Under the pieces are notes generated by a model, which did no database searches, was not told the DNA's origin, and worked only from the letters and a program-made list of their open reading frames with translations. A program made the translations under genes and the position numbers. A stretch of 64,000 nucleotides of DNA from an uncultured Acidobacteriota bacterium (lineage in GTDB: Bacteria > Acidobacteriota > Blastocatellia > RBC074). Position 1 is the stretch's first letter; each line of letters starts with the position of its first letter. Positions 1 through 8,796 of the stretch are shown here, piece after piece. The stretch lies in assembly GCA_902825875.1 (NCBI GenBank), contig CADECP010000022.1, forward strand, positions 62,001-126,000. Direction: 5' to 3'.

Positions 1-1382
1 GGAAAGTTCGTCGAAAAGGTGTAGCCGGTGACATACACCCGCAGATTGTTTGAGACGGCAATGTCAAAGCCTTCATCGTCGTTGTTGCCGCTCAGGTAAG
101 TTGAAAAGACAAGCGCATTGCCCGCCGCATTCAGCTTCAACACAAAAGCCGCCGTGAGCACATCAGGAACAACAAAAGGAGGCTGGGTTGCGATGCCGGG
201 GTTGACTCGATCCTGAAAGGGCGCTTCCAACGGAAAATTCGACGAACCGGTCGTGCCGGTAGCGTAAGCATTGCCCTGAGCATCAACTTTCAGGCCAATG
301 GCTGAATCAAATTTCCTGCCGTCAATCAACGTTGAATAAAGTTGGGATGTGCCGTCGGGACTGAGTTTGGTGATAAAAGCTGCCGTGTCGCCATTGAGCA
401 ACCCATTCGATCCCAGATTTCCGTTAGCGGGGAAATCTTCGGATTCGGTTTTGCCTGCCACATACACATTGCCTGCCGCGTCCGCCGTCACGTCATTGAC
501 ATCATCGAAATCGCCGCCGCCCAGATAACTGGCAAAAGCCACAATCGGATCAATCACCAATTCGCGGCTGGCGTCGTAATCGCCGATTTCAAATGCCACC
601 TGGTTGCCAGCCGTCAACACATAACCGCCGCTGACCGGCTGGCGAGTGTCGCCGCTTTGCTGGTAAATCACCGGAGCTTGTTGGACGACTTCGCCAACTG
701 CGGTTTTCAAAACCAGATTCCCAGCCGCGTCCAGTTTCAGGCTCTCGGCTCCGGCAAAACTCAGTTTGATCTGTCGCGGATCGGCTCCGGGCGCGACAAC
801 GAAGTCATATTCCAATTGTCGCTGGTTGCCGTAAAAGACTGCATCAATGCCCGGATAAATTTCGTCGTAATGGACTCTGGCAAAGTTCGCCACGTCGCGT
901 TGCCAATGGCTGTGATCGTTGCCGATGAAGTAATTGCTCTTGCCCGGCAACAAATCCGCGCCAGTGACGTTCGGTTCGGAATTCGCGCCTTCAAACCGCA
1001 TTTTGACGATTGCGGATTGCGAATTGCGGATTGCGGTTTTGCCTTTGGCTTTTTCCTGTTTCACTTGCCGCAACTTCATAACGGTTTCGTTGGCGGTCAG
1101 GAAAAACATTGCGCCTTGCCCGCGCGAAGTGAATTTTACCGCTGCATCGGTTTGGCCGTGATTGGCGACAAAGCTCAGCGGCAACTTGCCAAAATTTTTC
1201 TGTACCTGAGCGCGCGCGGTAGCTTCCAGCGCGGGATCGGTGGTCAGCAATTGTTCGGGTTTGGCTGCTTGATCGGCCTGGCCGGATTTGATCGGCAGCC
1301 AGGCGAACAACGATAGAACCAGTCCTGTCAAAGTCAGCGTCACAAACGCCAGATGCCTTTGGCGCGAAAAAGAGAATTTCAT
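1..1382 (-). CDS. Secreted SBBP-repeat beta-propeller protein (3' end outside window)
   Basis: The frame is open from the ATG at 1382 to the window edge, about 460 codons, so the C-terminus is missing. A hydrophobic signal segment (AFVTLTLTGLVLSLFAW) is followed by a domain with the phrase LSFVANHGQTDAAVKF, typical of the region that precedes SBBP beta-propellers. SBBP-type repeats follow from about residue 280, with phrases such as DAAGNVYVAGKT and DAQGNAYATGTT. The start is supported by an AAGGAG box just upstream. By family this is an exported cell-surface propeller of unknown ligand. Around residues 116-128 a run of degenerate 7-bp repeats (unit close to GGATTGC) is read in frame as AIRNSQSAI. 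Confidence 0.85.
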   Translation of the reverse strand, partial: MKFSFSRQRHLAFVTLTLTGLVLSLFAWLPIKSGQADQAAKPEQLLTTDPALEATARAQVQKNFGKLPLSFVANHGQTDAAVKFTSRGQGAMFFLTANETVMKLRQVKQEKAKGKTAIRNSQSAIVKMRFEGANSEPNVTGADLLPGKSNYFIGNDHSHWQRDVANFARVHYDEIYPGIDAVFYGNQRQLEYDFVVAPGADPRQIKLSFAGAESLKLDAAGNLVLKTAVGEVVQQAPVIYQQSGDTRQPVSGGYVLTAGNQVAFEIGDYDASRELVIDPIVAFASYLGGGDFDDVNDVTADAAGNVYVAGKTESEDFPANGNLGSNGLLNGDTAAFITKLSPDGTSQLYSTLIDGRKFDSAIGLKVDAQGNAYATGTTGSSNFPLEAPFQDRVNPGIATQPPFVVPDVLTAAFVLKLNAAGNALVFSTYLSGNNDDEGFDIAVSNNLRVYVTGYTFSTNF

Positions 1383-1443
1383 ACTTCACTCCTTCTGCTT
1401 TGTTGAAGCGTTGATTGGGTGTTTGAAATAGGTGGTGGTTTGG

Positions 1444-2073
1444 TTAAGGGATGTCCACCAGATAGCCGGAAACGGTCAGCGAATAACCCGGACTTCCGGT
1501 TGCGACGTTTCGCGCCAGCGAGAAAATGATCGGCGAGCCGCCATCAGCGTACAGCCGCAGTTGCTGCCCGACGGTGAACACGTTGTCTGTGCCGGAAAAA
1601 TGCGCGCCATGTTGGTTGCGAACCAGAAAGTGTTGAACCGTAGAGCCTTTGATCTGAGTGGAAACAGAAACCTGATGCAGGTTCTGTCCGGTGGGCAACA
1701 ACACATGTGCCGAGACGTATTCAATGACCAGTCGCTGGCCAGCCGGAACCGAAATGATTCCGCTGCCGCCGAACGAACCAGCCGGAAAACTGCCGGTCAC
1801 GGTTTGATGAAACGGAGTCACTCCGTCATTGACGTTTTGCACCAGCACCGGATTCGTTTCGCCGTTATTGACCGTCACTGACGCATTTGAGGCCAGTTTG
1901 ACGGTTGGCGAATTGACGACGGTCGTCGGCACAGGCTCCGAAGTCGAATTGATGATCTTTACCAGGCTGAACGTAGATTGTGCCACCGCTCGGCCAGCGC
2001 CGGTGACAGACAGCACAAATGCGAACAGCGAAATTCCCAAGGCGGCGAAAAAACAATTTTTGAGCTTGTTCAT
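1444..2073 (-). CDS. Small secreted protein of unknown function
   Basis: This encodes 209 aa. The chosen ATG at 2073 has an AAAGGAAA box in front and gives a clear signal peptide ending near GRAVAQ; the frame stays open further upstream, but that extension lies in a repeated leader region. The mature part is rich in Ser, Val, Thr and Asn and looks beta-stranded (for example GSGIISVPAGQRLVIEYVSA). I recognise no catalytic motif. It lies 61 bp upstream of the SBBP gene on the same strand, so co-transcription is possible. Its leader is nearly the same as that of the next gene upstream, which suggests shared control. Confidence 0.7.
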   Translation of the reverse strand: MNKLKNCFFAALGISLFAFVLSVTGAGRAVAQSTFSLVKIINSTSEPVPTTVVNSPTVKLASNASVTVNNGETNPVLVQNVNDGVTPFHQTVTGSFPAGSFGGSGIISVPAGQRLVIEYVSAHVLLPTGQNLHQVSVSTQIKGSTVQHFLVRNQHGAHFSGTDNVFTVGQQLRLYADGGSPIIFSLARNVATGSPGYSLTVSGYLVDIP

Positions 2074-2109
2074 GATGGTTTCCTTTGGTGATGGTTTTTC
2101 GGTTTTGCG

Positions 2110-2310
2110 TTGAACAGCGAGCCGGTTGCAGTCATCAGTGACAACCGCCTTATTGCGATTGCTGTCCGTCAGGCCACGACTTTGGTTGCAACCGACAACG
2201 TCAATCGGTTCGCCGCTCATTGCACGTGGAAAATAGCCAACCACGCCAATTGGAATCTTTAGCTGCGGTTGAATTTGTTGTGAAAGTTTTTTGAAGGCTC
2301 TTTGTTGGTG
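2110..2310 (-). promoter_or_regulatory. Duplicated leader region, copy A
   Basis: About 200 bp directly upstream of the 1444-2073 gene is closely similar to 3401-3600, upstream of the parallel beta-helix gene. The best-kept block is gcgattgctgtccgtcaggc at about 2155, followed by ggttgcaaccgacaac; an AAAGATT/TAGCTGC block and a ctttcaaaaaac-type stretch are also shared. Both copies lie in the same orientation relative to their genes. A shared promoter or structured leader RNA is the likeliest reading, but no known riboswitch is recognised. Confidence 0.5.
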
Positions 2311-2330
2311 GTTTCACTCAACGGCTGACA

Positions 2331-2371
2331 AAATCAAAAACGCCGCCAGACGATTTTTCGCCGGGCGGCGT
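2331..2371 (-). terminator. Rho-independent terminator of the beta-helix gene
   Basis: Read on the minus strand, an ACGCCGCC arm and a GGCGGCGT arm enclose a 16-nt loop and are followed by TTTTTGATTT. It starts 23 bp after the stop codon of the gene at 2394-3305. Confidence 0.85.
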
Positions 2372-2393
2372 CAGAGTTCAGTTTGTATAAAAA

Positions 2394-3305
2394 TTATTTG
2401 GCTGAATACACACCGCTGAATGCGCCATTTGCCGTGTTGCCTTCGACAGTGTTGTTTTTGCGCGACAATACGCTGCCGCCCAGAACACTCACTCCGATTT
2501 CGTTGTTGGTGATGGTGCAATTAGAAGCGCGGACAACAGCCGTGCTGATCGAAGTCACGCCTTCGCCGTTAAATGTCGAAACGCAGTTTTCCAGATTCAG
2601 AGTTCCGTTGACGACTGCCGTCAATCCGGCACGCGCGTTGTAACTTGCGCTGGAATTGCTGACCATTCCGCGTGAATGCTGGCCGATGACCAGGCCGCGG
2701 TCGTTTTCTTCAAAGCGGCTGTTTTCAACCACAGCTTTGGCGATTCCGCCGCGCGCCCCGCTGCCCACTTCAACCAACAGCCCGATGTCCCGGTTTCCGC
2801 GCGCCACAGTGTTTTTCACGAACACTTGTTGTACGCCAAGCGATGTGTTGTGCGTGGCAATAATTCCGAAGTTGGTAAAGTTTTCAACCGCGCAATCTTC
2901 GATATACAGCGTGCCGACTGTGCCGAAATGAATTCCTATTGAGTTTACGCCATTGCCTTTGACGGTCAGTCCGCGCAACACCACGCGATCGGTGGCTCCG
3001 ATGCCGACGCCGACGGTTCCGATCACTCCGGCATGAACTCCTGGAGCCGCAGCGACCGTCGCCGACTTGGTCACGCTGAATGGCGCATAATCACCGGAAT
3101 CCACGGCAATGACTTCGCCGCCTGCCGCAACGGCGCTCAACGCCTGGTTGAACGTTCGGCAAGGAGCCGTCGCCGTGCAGGGATTGGCGTCATTGCCGAT
3201 GGTGGCAGACACGAATGTCTGCGCTTGCGCCAATGCAATTGCCGAAAATGAAAACAACGAAACAACCGCAAAAACTACCTTAAAGATCATTTTTGATTTG
3301 AACAT
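2394..3305 (-). CDS. Secreted right-handed parallel beta-helix protein
   Basis: This encodes 303 aa from the ATG at 3305, which has a GAAGGA box and yields a signal peptide (VVFAVVSLFSFSAIALAQA). The mature N-terminus, NDANPCTATAPCRTFNQAL, is the usual opening of Pbl/NosD-like parallel beta-helix proteins. The rest consists of short coil repeats rich in Asn, Val and Gly (VENSRFEENDRGL, NCTITNNEIGVSVLGGS). Such proteins are extracellular, often polysaccharide-binding or lyase-like; no lyase residues can be assigned here. A terminator follows directly. The gene shares its leader with the small secreted protein downstream. Confidence 0.8.
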   Translation of the reverse strand: MFKSKMIFKVVFAVVSLFSFSAIALAQAQTFVSATIGNDANPCTATAPCRTFNQALSAVAAGGEVIAVDSGDYAPFSVTKSATVAAAPGVHAGVIGTVGVGIGATDRVVLRGLTVKGNGVNSIGIHFGTVGTLYIEDCAVENFTNFGIIATHNTSLGVQQVFVKNTVARGNRDIGLLVEVGSGARGGIAKAVVENSRFEENDRGLVIGQHSRGMVSNSSASYNARAGLTAVVNGTLNLENCVSTFNGEGVTSISTAVVRASNCTITNNEIGVSVLGGSVLSRKNNTVEGNTANGAFSGVYSAK

Positions 3306-3400
3306 CTGATTATCCTTCTCCTGAAAAAACGGACGTTGATGCTTTCCGGCAACGGGCGCTGCCACTGTTTGCCGTTCAGCCGATTTGGGGGTTCTTTGTG

Positions 3401-3600
3401 TTGAGCGGTTCGTCAGCGTTGACTGTCAGTTACAACCTCCTTTTTGCGATTGCTGTCCGTCAGGCCACGACGTTGATTGCAACCGACAACCGAGACTGAT
3501 TTGCCGCTCAACACGTGAGCAAAATAGCCAATCTCGCAAATTGAAATCTTTAGCTGCGCTTGAATTTGCCTTGAAAGTTTTTTGAAACGGCTGGTTTGTG
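3401..3600 (-). promoter_or_regulatory. Duplicated leader region, copy B
   Basis: This is the second copy of the region described at 2110-2310, about 95 bp upstream of the beta-helix start codon. The shared core gcgattgctgtccgtcaggc lies at about 3446. The flanking stretch gattgcaaccgacaac and the block around atctttagctgcg are also kept. It fills most of the 414-bp gap between this gene and the divergent kinase at 3720. Confidence 0.5.
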
Positions 3601-3719
3601 GCTGTAGGTGATTCGGCTACAATGCGCGCCAGTTTCCGAAACAATCTTTTGCTGGTGCTGCGCGGCGGAGCAATCGTAATTTAGCAACAACGACAATTTG
3701 AACGGATTGAAAGACGGCA

Positions 3720-6509
3720 ATGCCTAAAGAGGTAAGGTTTGTTTACGAGTTTGGCCCGTTTCGCCTGGACCCGGCGGAGCGGATGATTGTGCGCGGAGAT
3801 CATGCGCTTTCGCTGACGCCGAAAGCACTGGACACTTTGATCGTCCTGGTCGAACACAGCCGCCACATCGTCACCAAAGAAGAATTGATGAATCGCGTCT
3901 GGCCGGACATTTATGTCGAAGAGACGAATCTGGCTCAGCACATTTCCATGCTTCGCAAAGTGTTGGGCGAACGCGAAGACGGCGGTCAATACATCGAAAC
4001 CGTTCCTAAACGCGGTTATCGGTTTGTCGTGCCGGTCAAAAAAATCAAGCTGTTGCCCACCGAAGCCAGTTTCGTCACCAGCGTCAGTTCGCCGGACAGC
4101 GCCGAACGCGAGCGCCTGAACCAAACCGACAGCCACATCAAAACTCCGAAATCTTCGCCATCCGCGCCGCAAATCACTCGACGCAACGACATTAAACCCG
4201 GCATGAAATTTGGCCGGTATGAAATCATATCGTTGATCGGAGCAGGCGGAATGGGCGAAGTGTATCTGGCGCGCGACACTCAATTGGAACGCAACGTCGC
4301 GTTGAAACTGCTGTCCGAACGTTACACCGAAAACACAGACTGGCTGCGACGCTTTATGCGCGAAGCCAAAGCCGCCAGCGCGCTGAACCATCCGAACATC
4401 ATCACCATTCACGAAGTCGGCGAAATCAACGGCATTCATTACATCGCCACCGAATACATCGAAGGCAAAACGTTGCGCCATCAACTGGCCGCCGGACGAT
4501 TGAAACTGCCGTTGGCGTTGAACGTTGCCACGCAACTGGCCAACGCGCTTGCCGCCGCTCACTCTGCCGGAATCGTTCACCGCGATGTGAAACCTGAAAA
4601 CATCATGTTGCGCCCCGACGGATACGTGAAGCTGCTGGATTTCGGGCTGGCCAAACCGACGCAGCAATCTTCTGCCAAAGCCGAATCAGTCAGTTTGCCG
4701 CAACTCAACACCGATCCGGGCATCGTCATGGGAACGGTGAATTACATGTCGCCGGAGCAGGCGCGCGGTTATTCGGTGGATACGCGCAGCGACGTGTTCA
4801 GTTTGGGTGTGGTGTTGTACGAAATGCTCTGCGGACGCGCTCCGTTTGAAGGCACGACCAGCAGCGATGTACTCGTTGCCATTCTCGACCGCGAAGCTCC
4901 GCGCTTGTCGCAAAACCTGAACATTCCTGCTGAGTTGGAACGCATCGTCGGCAAGGCGCTTCGTAAAGACCGCGAAGAGCGATATCAGACGATCAAAGAC
5001 TTTCACCTTGATCTGAAAAGTTTGCATCAGGAACTGGAAGTCCGTTCGCGGCTGGGCGATTCGTGGCCGAATGAATTGCCGAAAGAACAAAAATCCAATC
5101 CCGTCCCGGTTCCCGCTCACACTGAAATCGTCGGCACGACCACTGCCGGAAGCCGCCGCCACATCACCGAAAGCGAAGCCGATTTCGATATTCCCGAAGT
5201 TCATTACGCGCGCAGCGGCGAAGTGAACATCGCTTATCAAATCGTAGGCGACGCGCCATTGGACATCGTTTTCGTCATGGGTTGGATTTCTCATCTGGAA
5301 TACTTTTGGACTGAACCTTCGTTCGCGCGATTTCTGCGACGGCTGGCGACGTTTTCGCGCGTCATTCTCTTCGACAAACGCGGCACTGGCTTGTCGGATC
5401 GAGTTCCGCTGGATCAATTGCCCACACTGGAACAACGCATGGACGATGTGCGCGCCGTGATGGAAGCCGTCGGCAGCGAACGCGCCGTGTTGTGCGGAGT
5501 TTCAGAAGGCGGCCCGATGTGCAGTTTGTTCGCCGCGACTCACCCGGAAAAAACCATCGCGCTGGTGATGATCGGCAGTTACGCGCGCCGGTTGAAAGGC
5601 GAAGGTTATCCGTGGGGGCCGACCAAAGAAGCCCGCGATGAATTTCTGGAAGAGATTCGCCGTCACTGGGGCGGCCCGGTTGGATTGGAAGAACGCGCTC
5701 CAAGCAAGGCGAACGACCCGGCGTTCCGTGATTGGTGGGCGGCGTATTTGCGACGCGGCGCAAGTCCAGGCGCGGCGTTGGCGCTGACCAAGATGAACAC
5801 TGAAATTGATATTCGCCCTGTGCTCTCGACGATTCGCGTGCCGACTCTGGTGGTTCATCGCACTGGCGACGAATGCTTGAAAGTCGAAGAAGGCCGTTAT
5901 CTGGCGGCAAACATTCCCGGCGCGAAGTTCGCCGAACTGCCCGGCATTGACCATCTGCCGTTTGTCGGCGACCAGGAAGAAATTCTGGACGAAATCGAAG
6001 AGTTTCTGACCGGCGTGCGCCATTCGGCGGAAATTGATCGTGTGCTGGCGACGGTTTTGGTCGCTCGCGTCGCCGAAGGCAATGCCACAAATCAGAACTG
6101 GCAAGATTTGCTGGAACGGCATCATTCTTTCGTCCGCAAGGAAATCGAAATGTTCAAAGGCCGCACGGTCGAAATCATAGGTGATTTTCTGCTGGCAACT
6201 TTTGACGGCCCAGCGCGCGCGATTCGCGCAGCCGGAGCCATTCGCGCCTCGTCAATGCGGCTTGGGCTGAAGCTGCAAACCGGACTTCACACCGGCGAAT
6301 GCGACATGCTGGACGACAAAGTCAGCGGCCTGGCTGTTGAAATCGCCAAAGCCGTTGCCGCCGAATCCAACATCGGCGAAGTGCTGGTTTCCAGCACGGT
6401 CAAAGATTTAGTCGCCGGTTCGGGAATTCAATTCGCGGAACGTGGCGCAAAAACCTTCAAAGACAATCTCGGCGAATGGCGGCTGTTTGCTGTCGAACGC
6501 GGCGCTTGA
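3720..6509 (+). CDS. wHTH / Ser-Thr kinase / alpha-beta hydrolase / cyclase-like fusion protein
   Basis: This 929-aa cytosolic protein has four recognisable parts. Residues 1-105 form an OmpR/CadC-type winged helix (FRLDPAERMIVRG to VPKRGYRFVVPV). Residues 163-440 form a Hanks-type kinase with a glycine loop (GAGGMGEVY), HRDVKPEN with D289, DFGLAK and MSPEQARG. Residues 500-755 form an alpha/beta hydrolase with the elbow GVSEGG (S595) and a likely H745 in GIDHLPF. The last 150 residues resemble a class III nucleotide cyclase (LQTGLHTGE, VLVSSTVKDLVAGSG). In the cyclase part the usual FTDI metal motif reads VARV and GDG reads GDF, so catalysis is doubtful. No membrane segment is seen. The likely role is a phospho-controlled transcription factor; effector and DNA targets are unknown. 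Confidence 0.88.
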   Translation: MPKEVRFVYEFGPFRLDPAERMIVRGDHALSLTPKALDTLIVLVEHSRHIVTKEELMNRVWPDIYVEETNLAQHISMLRKVLGEREDGGQYIETVPKRGYRFVVPVKKIKLLPTEASFVTSVSSPDSAERERLNQTDSHIKTPKSSPSAPQITRRNDIKPGMKFGRYEIISLIGAGGMGEVYLARDTQLERNVALKLLSERYTENTDWLRRFMREAKAASALNHPNIITIHEVGEINGIHYIATEYIEGKTLRHQLAAGRLKLPLALNVATQLANALAAAHSAGIVHRDVKPENIMLRPDGYVKLLDFGLAKPTQQSSAKAESVSLPQLNTDPGIVMGTVNYMSPEQARGYSVDTRSDVFSLGVVLYEMLCGRAPFEGTTSSDVLVAILDREAPRLSQNLNIPAELERIVGKALRKDREERYQTIKDFHLDLKSLHQELEVRSRLGDSWPNELPKEQKSNPVPVPAHTEIVGTTTAGSRRHITESEADFDIPEVHYARSGEVNIAYQIVGDAPLDIVFVMGWISHLEYFWTEPSFARFLRRLATFSRVILFDKRGTGLSDRVPLDQLPTLEQRMDDVRAVMEAVGSERAVLCGVSEGGPMCSLFAATHPEKTIALVMIGSYARRLKGEGYPWGPTKEARDEFLEEIRRHWGGPVGLEERAPSKANDPAFRDWWAAYLRRGASPGAALALTKMNTEIDIRPVLSTIRVPTLVVHRTGDECLKVEEGRYLAANIPGAKFAELPGIDHLPFVGDQEEILDEIEEFLTGVRHSAEIDRVLATVLVARVAEGNATNQNWQDLLERHHSFVRKEIEMFKGRTVEIIGDFLLATFDGPARAIRAAGAIRASSMRLGLKLQTGLHTGECDMLDDKVSGLAVEIAKAVAAESNIGEVLVSSTVKDLVAGSGIQFAERGAKTFKDNLGEWRLFAVERGA

Positions 6510-6896
6510 CGCCCATCCTCTCCGATCACTGTTTCTGCCTTAACTAAACCTCTCTTCTGCAAAACGAGAACAAAGCAGATTGCCACCCCGCCCAACCGCC
6601 TGATTGAATCAAACCTTTTCATAAAAGCCTCCTGTGAAAAGTTTGCTGCTCTGTCTTCAGGTGAAAAACTCGCCTGAAGAGCGCGGCTGCAACCTTTCAG
6701 GCGCAAAAGCTTCGGCAATTGACTCAGCGAAAACTTTTTCCTTTCCAAAGATTTTTTTGAGTCGTGAGCTTTTCCGCCGGCGGTTTGCACATGCACGGGT
6801 GAAGGCCGAAACGAACGGCGATTTCCGGCAGCGGCCTTTTTCCAAAAGTTATCAGTTACGAATCGTCCGACGGCCAACCCGTCGCAAGGAGGCAAT
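6510..6896 (+). other. Non-coding gap with one small inverted repeat
   Basis: No convincing gene is seen in this 387-bp gap. It holds a 7-bp inverted repeat (cttcagg at 6655, cctgaag at 6673) next to a ctttcaggcgc copy, and a purine-rich aaggaggcaa sequence just before the next start at 6897. Promoter elements are not clear by eye. Confidence 0.4.
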
Positions 6897-8636
6897 ATGA
6901 AGAGCAAACCCGAAACTAAAATCGAACGCATCGTCCTGAAACATCTTTCCGGCACGAAAGCCAAACTGGAAGAAAAATTCGACCTGGCGCAATTCCGCGA
7001 ACTAACCATTGGGCGTCATCCGGCGTCGGTCGTTCGCTACGACGAAAACAGCGACGATCTGGTCAGCGGCAATCACGCGCGAATCAGTCAGGAAAACGGC
7101 CAGCACGATTTCACGCTGGTTGATCTGGGCAGTCGCAACGGCACTTTCGTCAACAACCAGCGAGTCACCAGCCCTGTCAAAATCAAACCCGGCGACGTGA
7201 TTCAGCTTGGAGCGGGTGGGCCTGAATTTGAATTCGATTGCGACCCGCGCCCGAATGGGTTCGTCAAACCGACTCGCGTGGCAGTGGACGCGCCGAGCAG
7301 CATTCCGGCGACACGTGAAAGGTCGGCGGTCGTCGCGGTCAAAGAAACGGCGGAAGTCGCCAACGCGGAATCCAAAACTCCGTCGGCGGTGTTCACCAGC
7401 GACGGCAATTCATCGGGAACGAGAGTCGGCAAAGCCACGCTGGAACGCGCCATCACTCAGGCCAAAACCGAAACGCGCAAATGGATGATGATCGGCGGAG
7501 CGGCTCTGGCTGTGGTGTTGCTGGCAGTCTTTTTCATCGCGCGCCCCAAACCTGCGCCAGCACAAGTCATCAACAATCTGATTCCGTCCACTGACGGATT
7601 GAGCGACGCCGCGATTGCAGAAAAATTCGGCAAAGCCGTCGTCAGCCTGGATGTCAGTTGGAAGATCGTCAATTCGCAAAGCGGCAGGCAGGTTTTTCAT
7701 CAATACGTCCCCAACGAATGGATGGACAAAGACAACGTCAAACGTCGCATCGTCAACGACAACCGCGCGTGGGTGGCGACTTACATCGTGCTCAGCGACA
7801 ACAGCTACGAACCTGCGCTGACCGAAACTCCGGGCAACAACCTGCCAATCGGAGGCAGCGGCGGCGGAACAGGCGTTTTAACTTCGGCAAACGGATTTAT
7901 CGTTACCGCCCGCCACGTCGGAGCCGGTTGGAAATCTCGTTACGATTATCCGAACTCGGCATATCCCGGCGTCATCTGGAAACGCAAAGCTGACGGCTCT
8001 TGGGGTTTTGAAGCCGACGAAACAGGCAGGCCAGTCACTTACAACATTCCCACCAACTGGGTTCCGGCCAACACGCGGCAATTCGGTCGCAGCGGGTTGA
8101 AATGGGCGGTCGAAGGCCAGAACACCATTCTGGAAGCTTCGTTGCCCGGCAAGAAGTTTTCCTTCAAAGCCAAAGAAGTTTCGGTTTCGGAAAGTCACGA
8201 CGTGGCGTTGCTGAAAATTGATTCACCCGAAGAATTGCCCTTTGTCGAACTCAACGACAATTACGACACGATCAAAGCGGGCGACCGCGTGACGGTACTA
8301 GGTTATCCGGCGGCGTCGCCGATCAGTTACGGCGAAATCAAATCGCAGGATGCTTTCAACCGCGAATCTCAATTCCGAATGATTGCCGATCCCAGCCTGA
8401 CGCCGGGCGTGGTTGGCCGCGTGCTGCGCGCCAAAACCGAAGAAGGGAAAACCACAACGAACAGTTTTGGCGACGCTTATCAAATCACCGCCAGTCCAGG
8501 AGCAGGCAACAGCGGCGGCCCGGTGTTCGATAAAGACGGCAAAGTGATCGGCATTTACTTCGCCGGTTCGCGCCGCAACGACACGATGATTTCCTTCGTC
8601 GTGCCCGTTCGTTACGCCAAAGACATGTGGAAGTAG
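6897..8636 (+). CDS. FHA-domain membrane-anchored trypsin-like (HtrA-type) serine protease
   Basis: This encodes 579 aa. Residues 30-115 form an FHA domain (LTIGRHPASVV, SGNHARIS, LVDLGSRNGTFVNNQ), which binds phosphothreonine. One membrane helix (about 199-218, WMMIGGAALAVVLLAVFF) puts the C-terminal protease outside the cytoplasm. The protease has an intact triad: H340 in VTARHVG, D435 in SHDVALLK and S539 in GNSGGPVF. No PDZ domain is seen after it. An AAGGAGG box precedes the ATG. With the PP2C and kinase genes just downstream on the same strand, it probably belongs to a phosphorylation-responsive envelope module. The topology suggests an inside phospho-signal controlling an outside protease. 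Confidence 0.87.
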   Translation: MKSKPETKIERIVLKHLSGTKAKLEEKFDLAQFRELTIGRHPASVVRYDENSDDLVSGNHARISQENGQHDFTLVDLGSRNGTFVNNQRVTSPVKIKPGDVIQLGAGGPEFEFDCDPRPNGFVKPTRVAVDAPSSIPATRERSAVVAVKETAEVANAESKTPSAVFTSDGNSSGTRVGKATLERAITQAKTETRKWMMIGGAALAVVLLAVFFIARPKPAPAQVINNLIPSTDGLSDAAIAEKFGKAVVSLDVSWKIVNSQSGRQVFHQYVPNEWMDKDNVKRRIVNDNRAWVATYIVLSDNSYEPALTETPGNNLPIGGSGGGTGVLTSANGFIVTARHVGAGWKSRYDYPNSAYPGVIWKRKADGSWGFEADETGRPVTYNIPTNWVPANTRQFGRSGLKWAVEGQNTILEASLPGKKFSFKAKEVSVSESHDVALLKIDSPEELPFVELNDNYDTIKAGDRVTVLGYPAASPISYGEIKSQDAFNRESQFRMIADPSLTPGVVGRVLRAKTEEGKTTTNSFGDAYQITASPGAGNSGGPVFDKDGKVIGIYFAGSRRNDTMISFVVPVRYAKDMWK

Positions 8637-8796
8637 TCGAACCTGATACCTGGAACCTAGAACCCGAATCCTGATTTCCCCAAAAATTTCTTCTGACAGT
8701 CTGGTTTTTCTGGTTTTCAGGTTTCGGGTGAGCGGTTTCGGGTTCATTCAGCAGTGGTGTCGCTAAAAGTCTGAACGTCATGCAGAGGGAAAAGAG

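Noticed and set aside
3681-4667. Long open frame on the minus strand over the kinase
   Set aside because: It is antisense to the wHTH-kinase gene. Such frames arise from the codon bias of the real gene and carry no motifs.
6634-6900. 88-aa plus-strand frame before the FHA-protease
   Set aside because: No ribosome site, odd Arg/Lys-rich composition, and it overlaps the real start at 6897.
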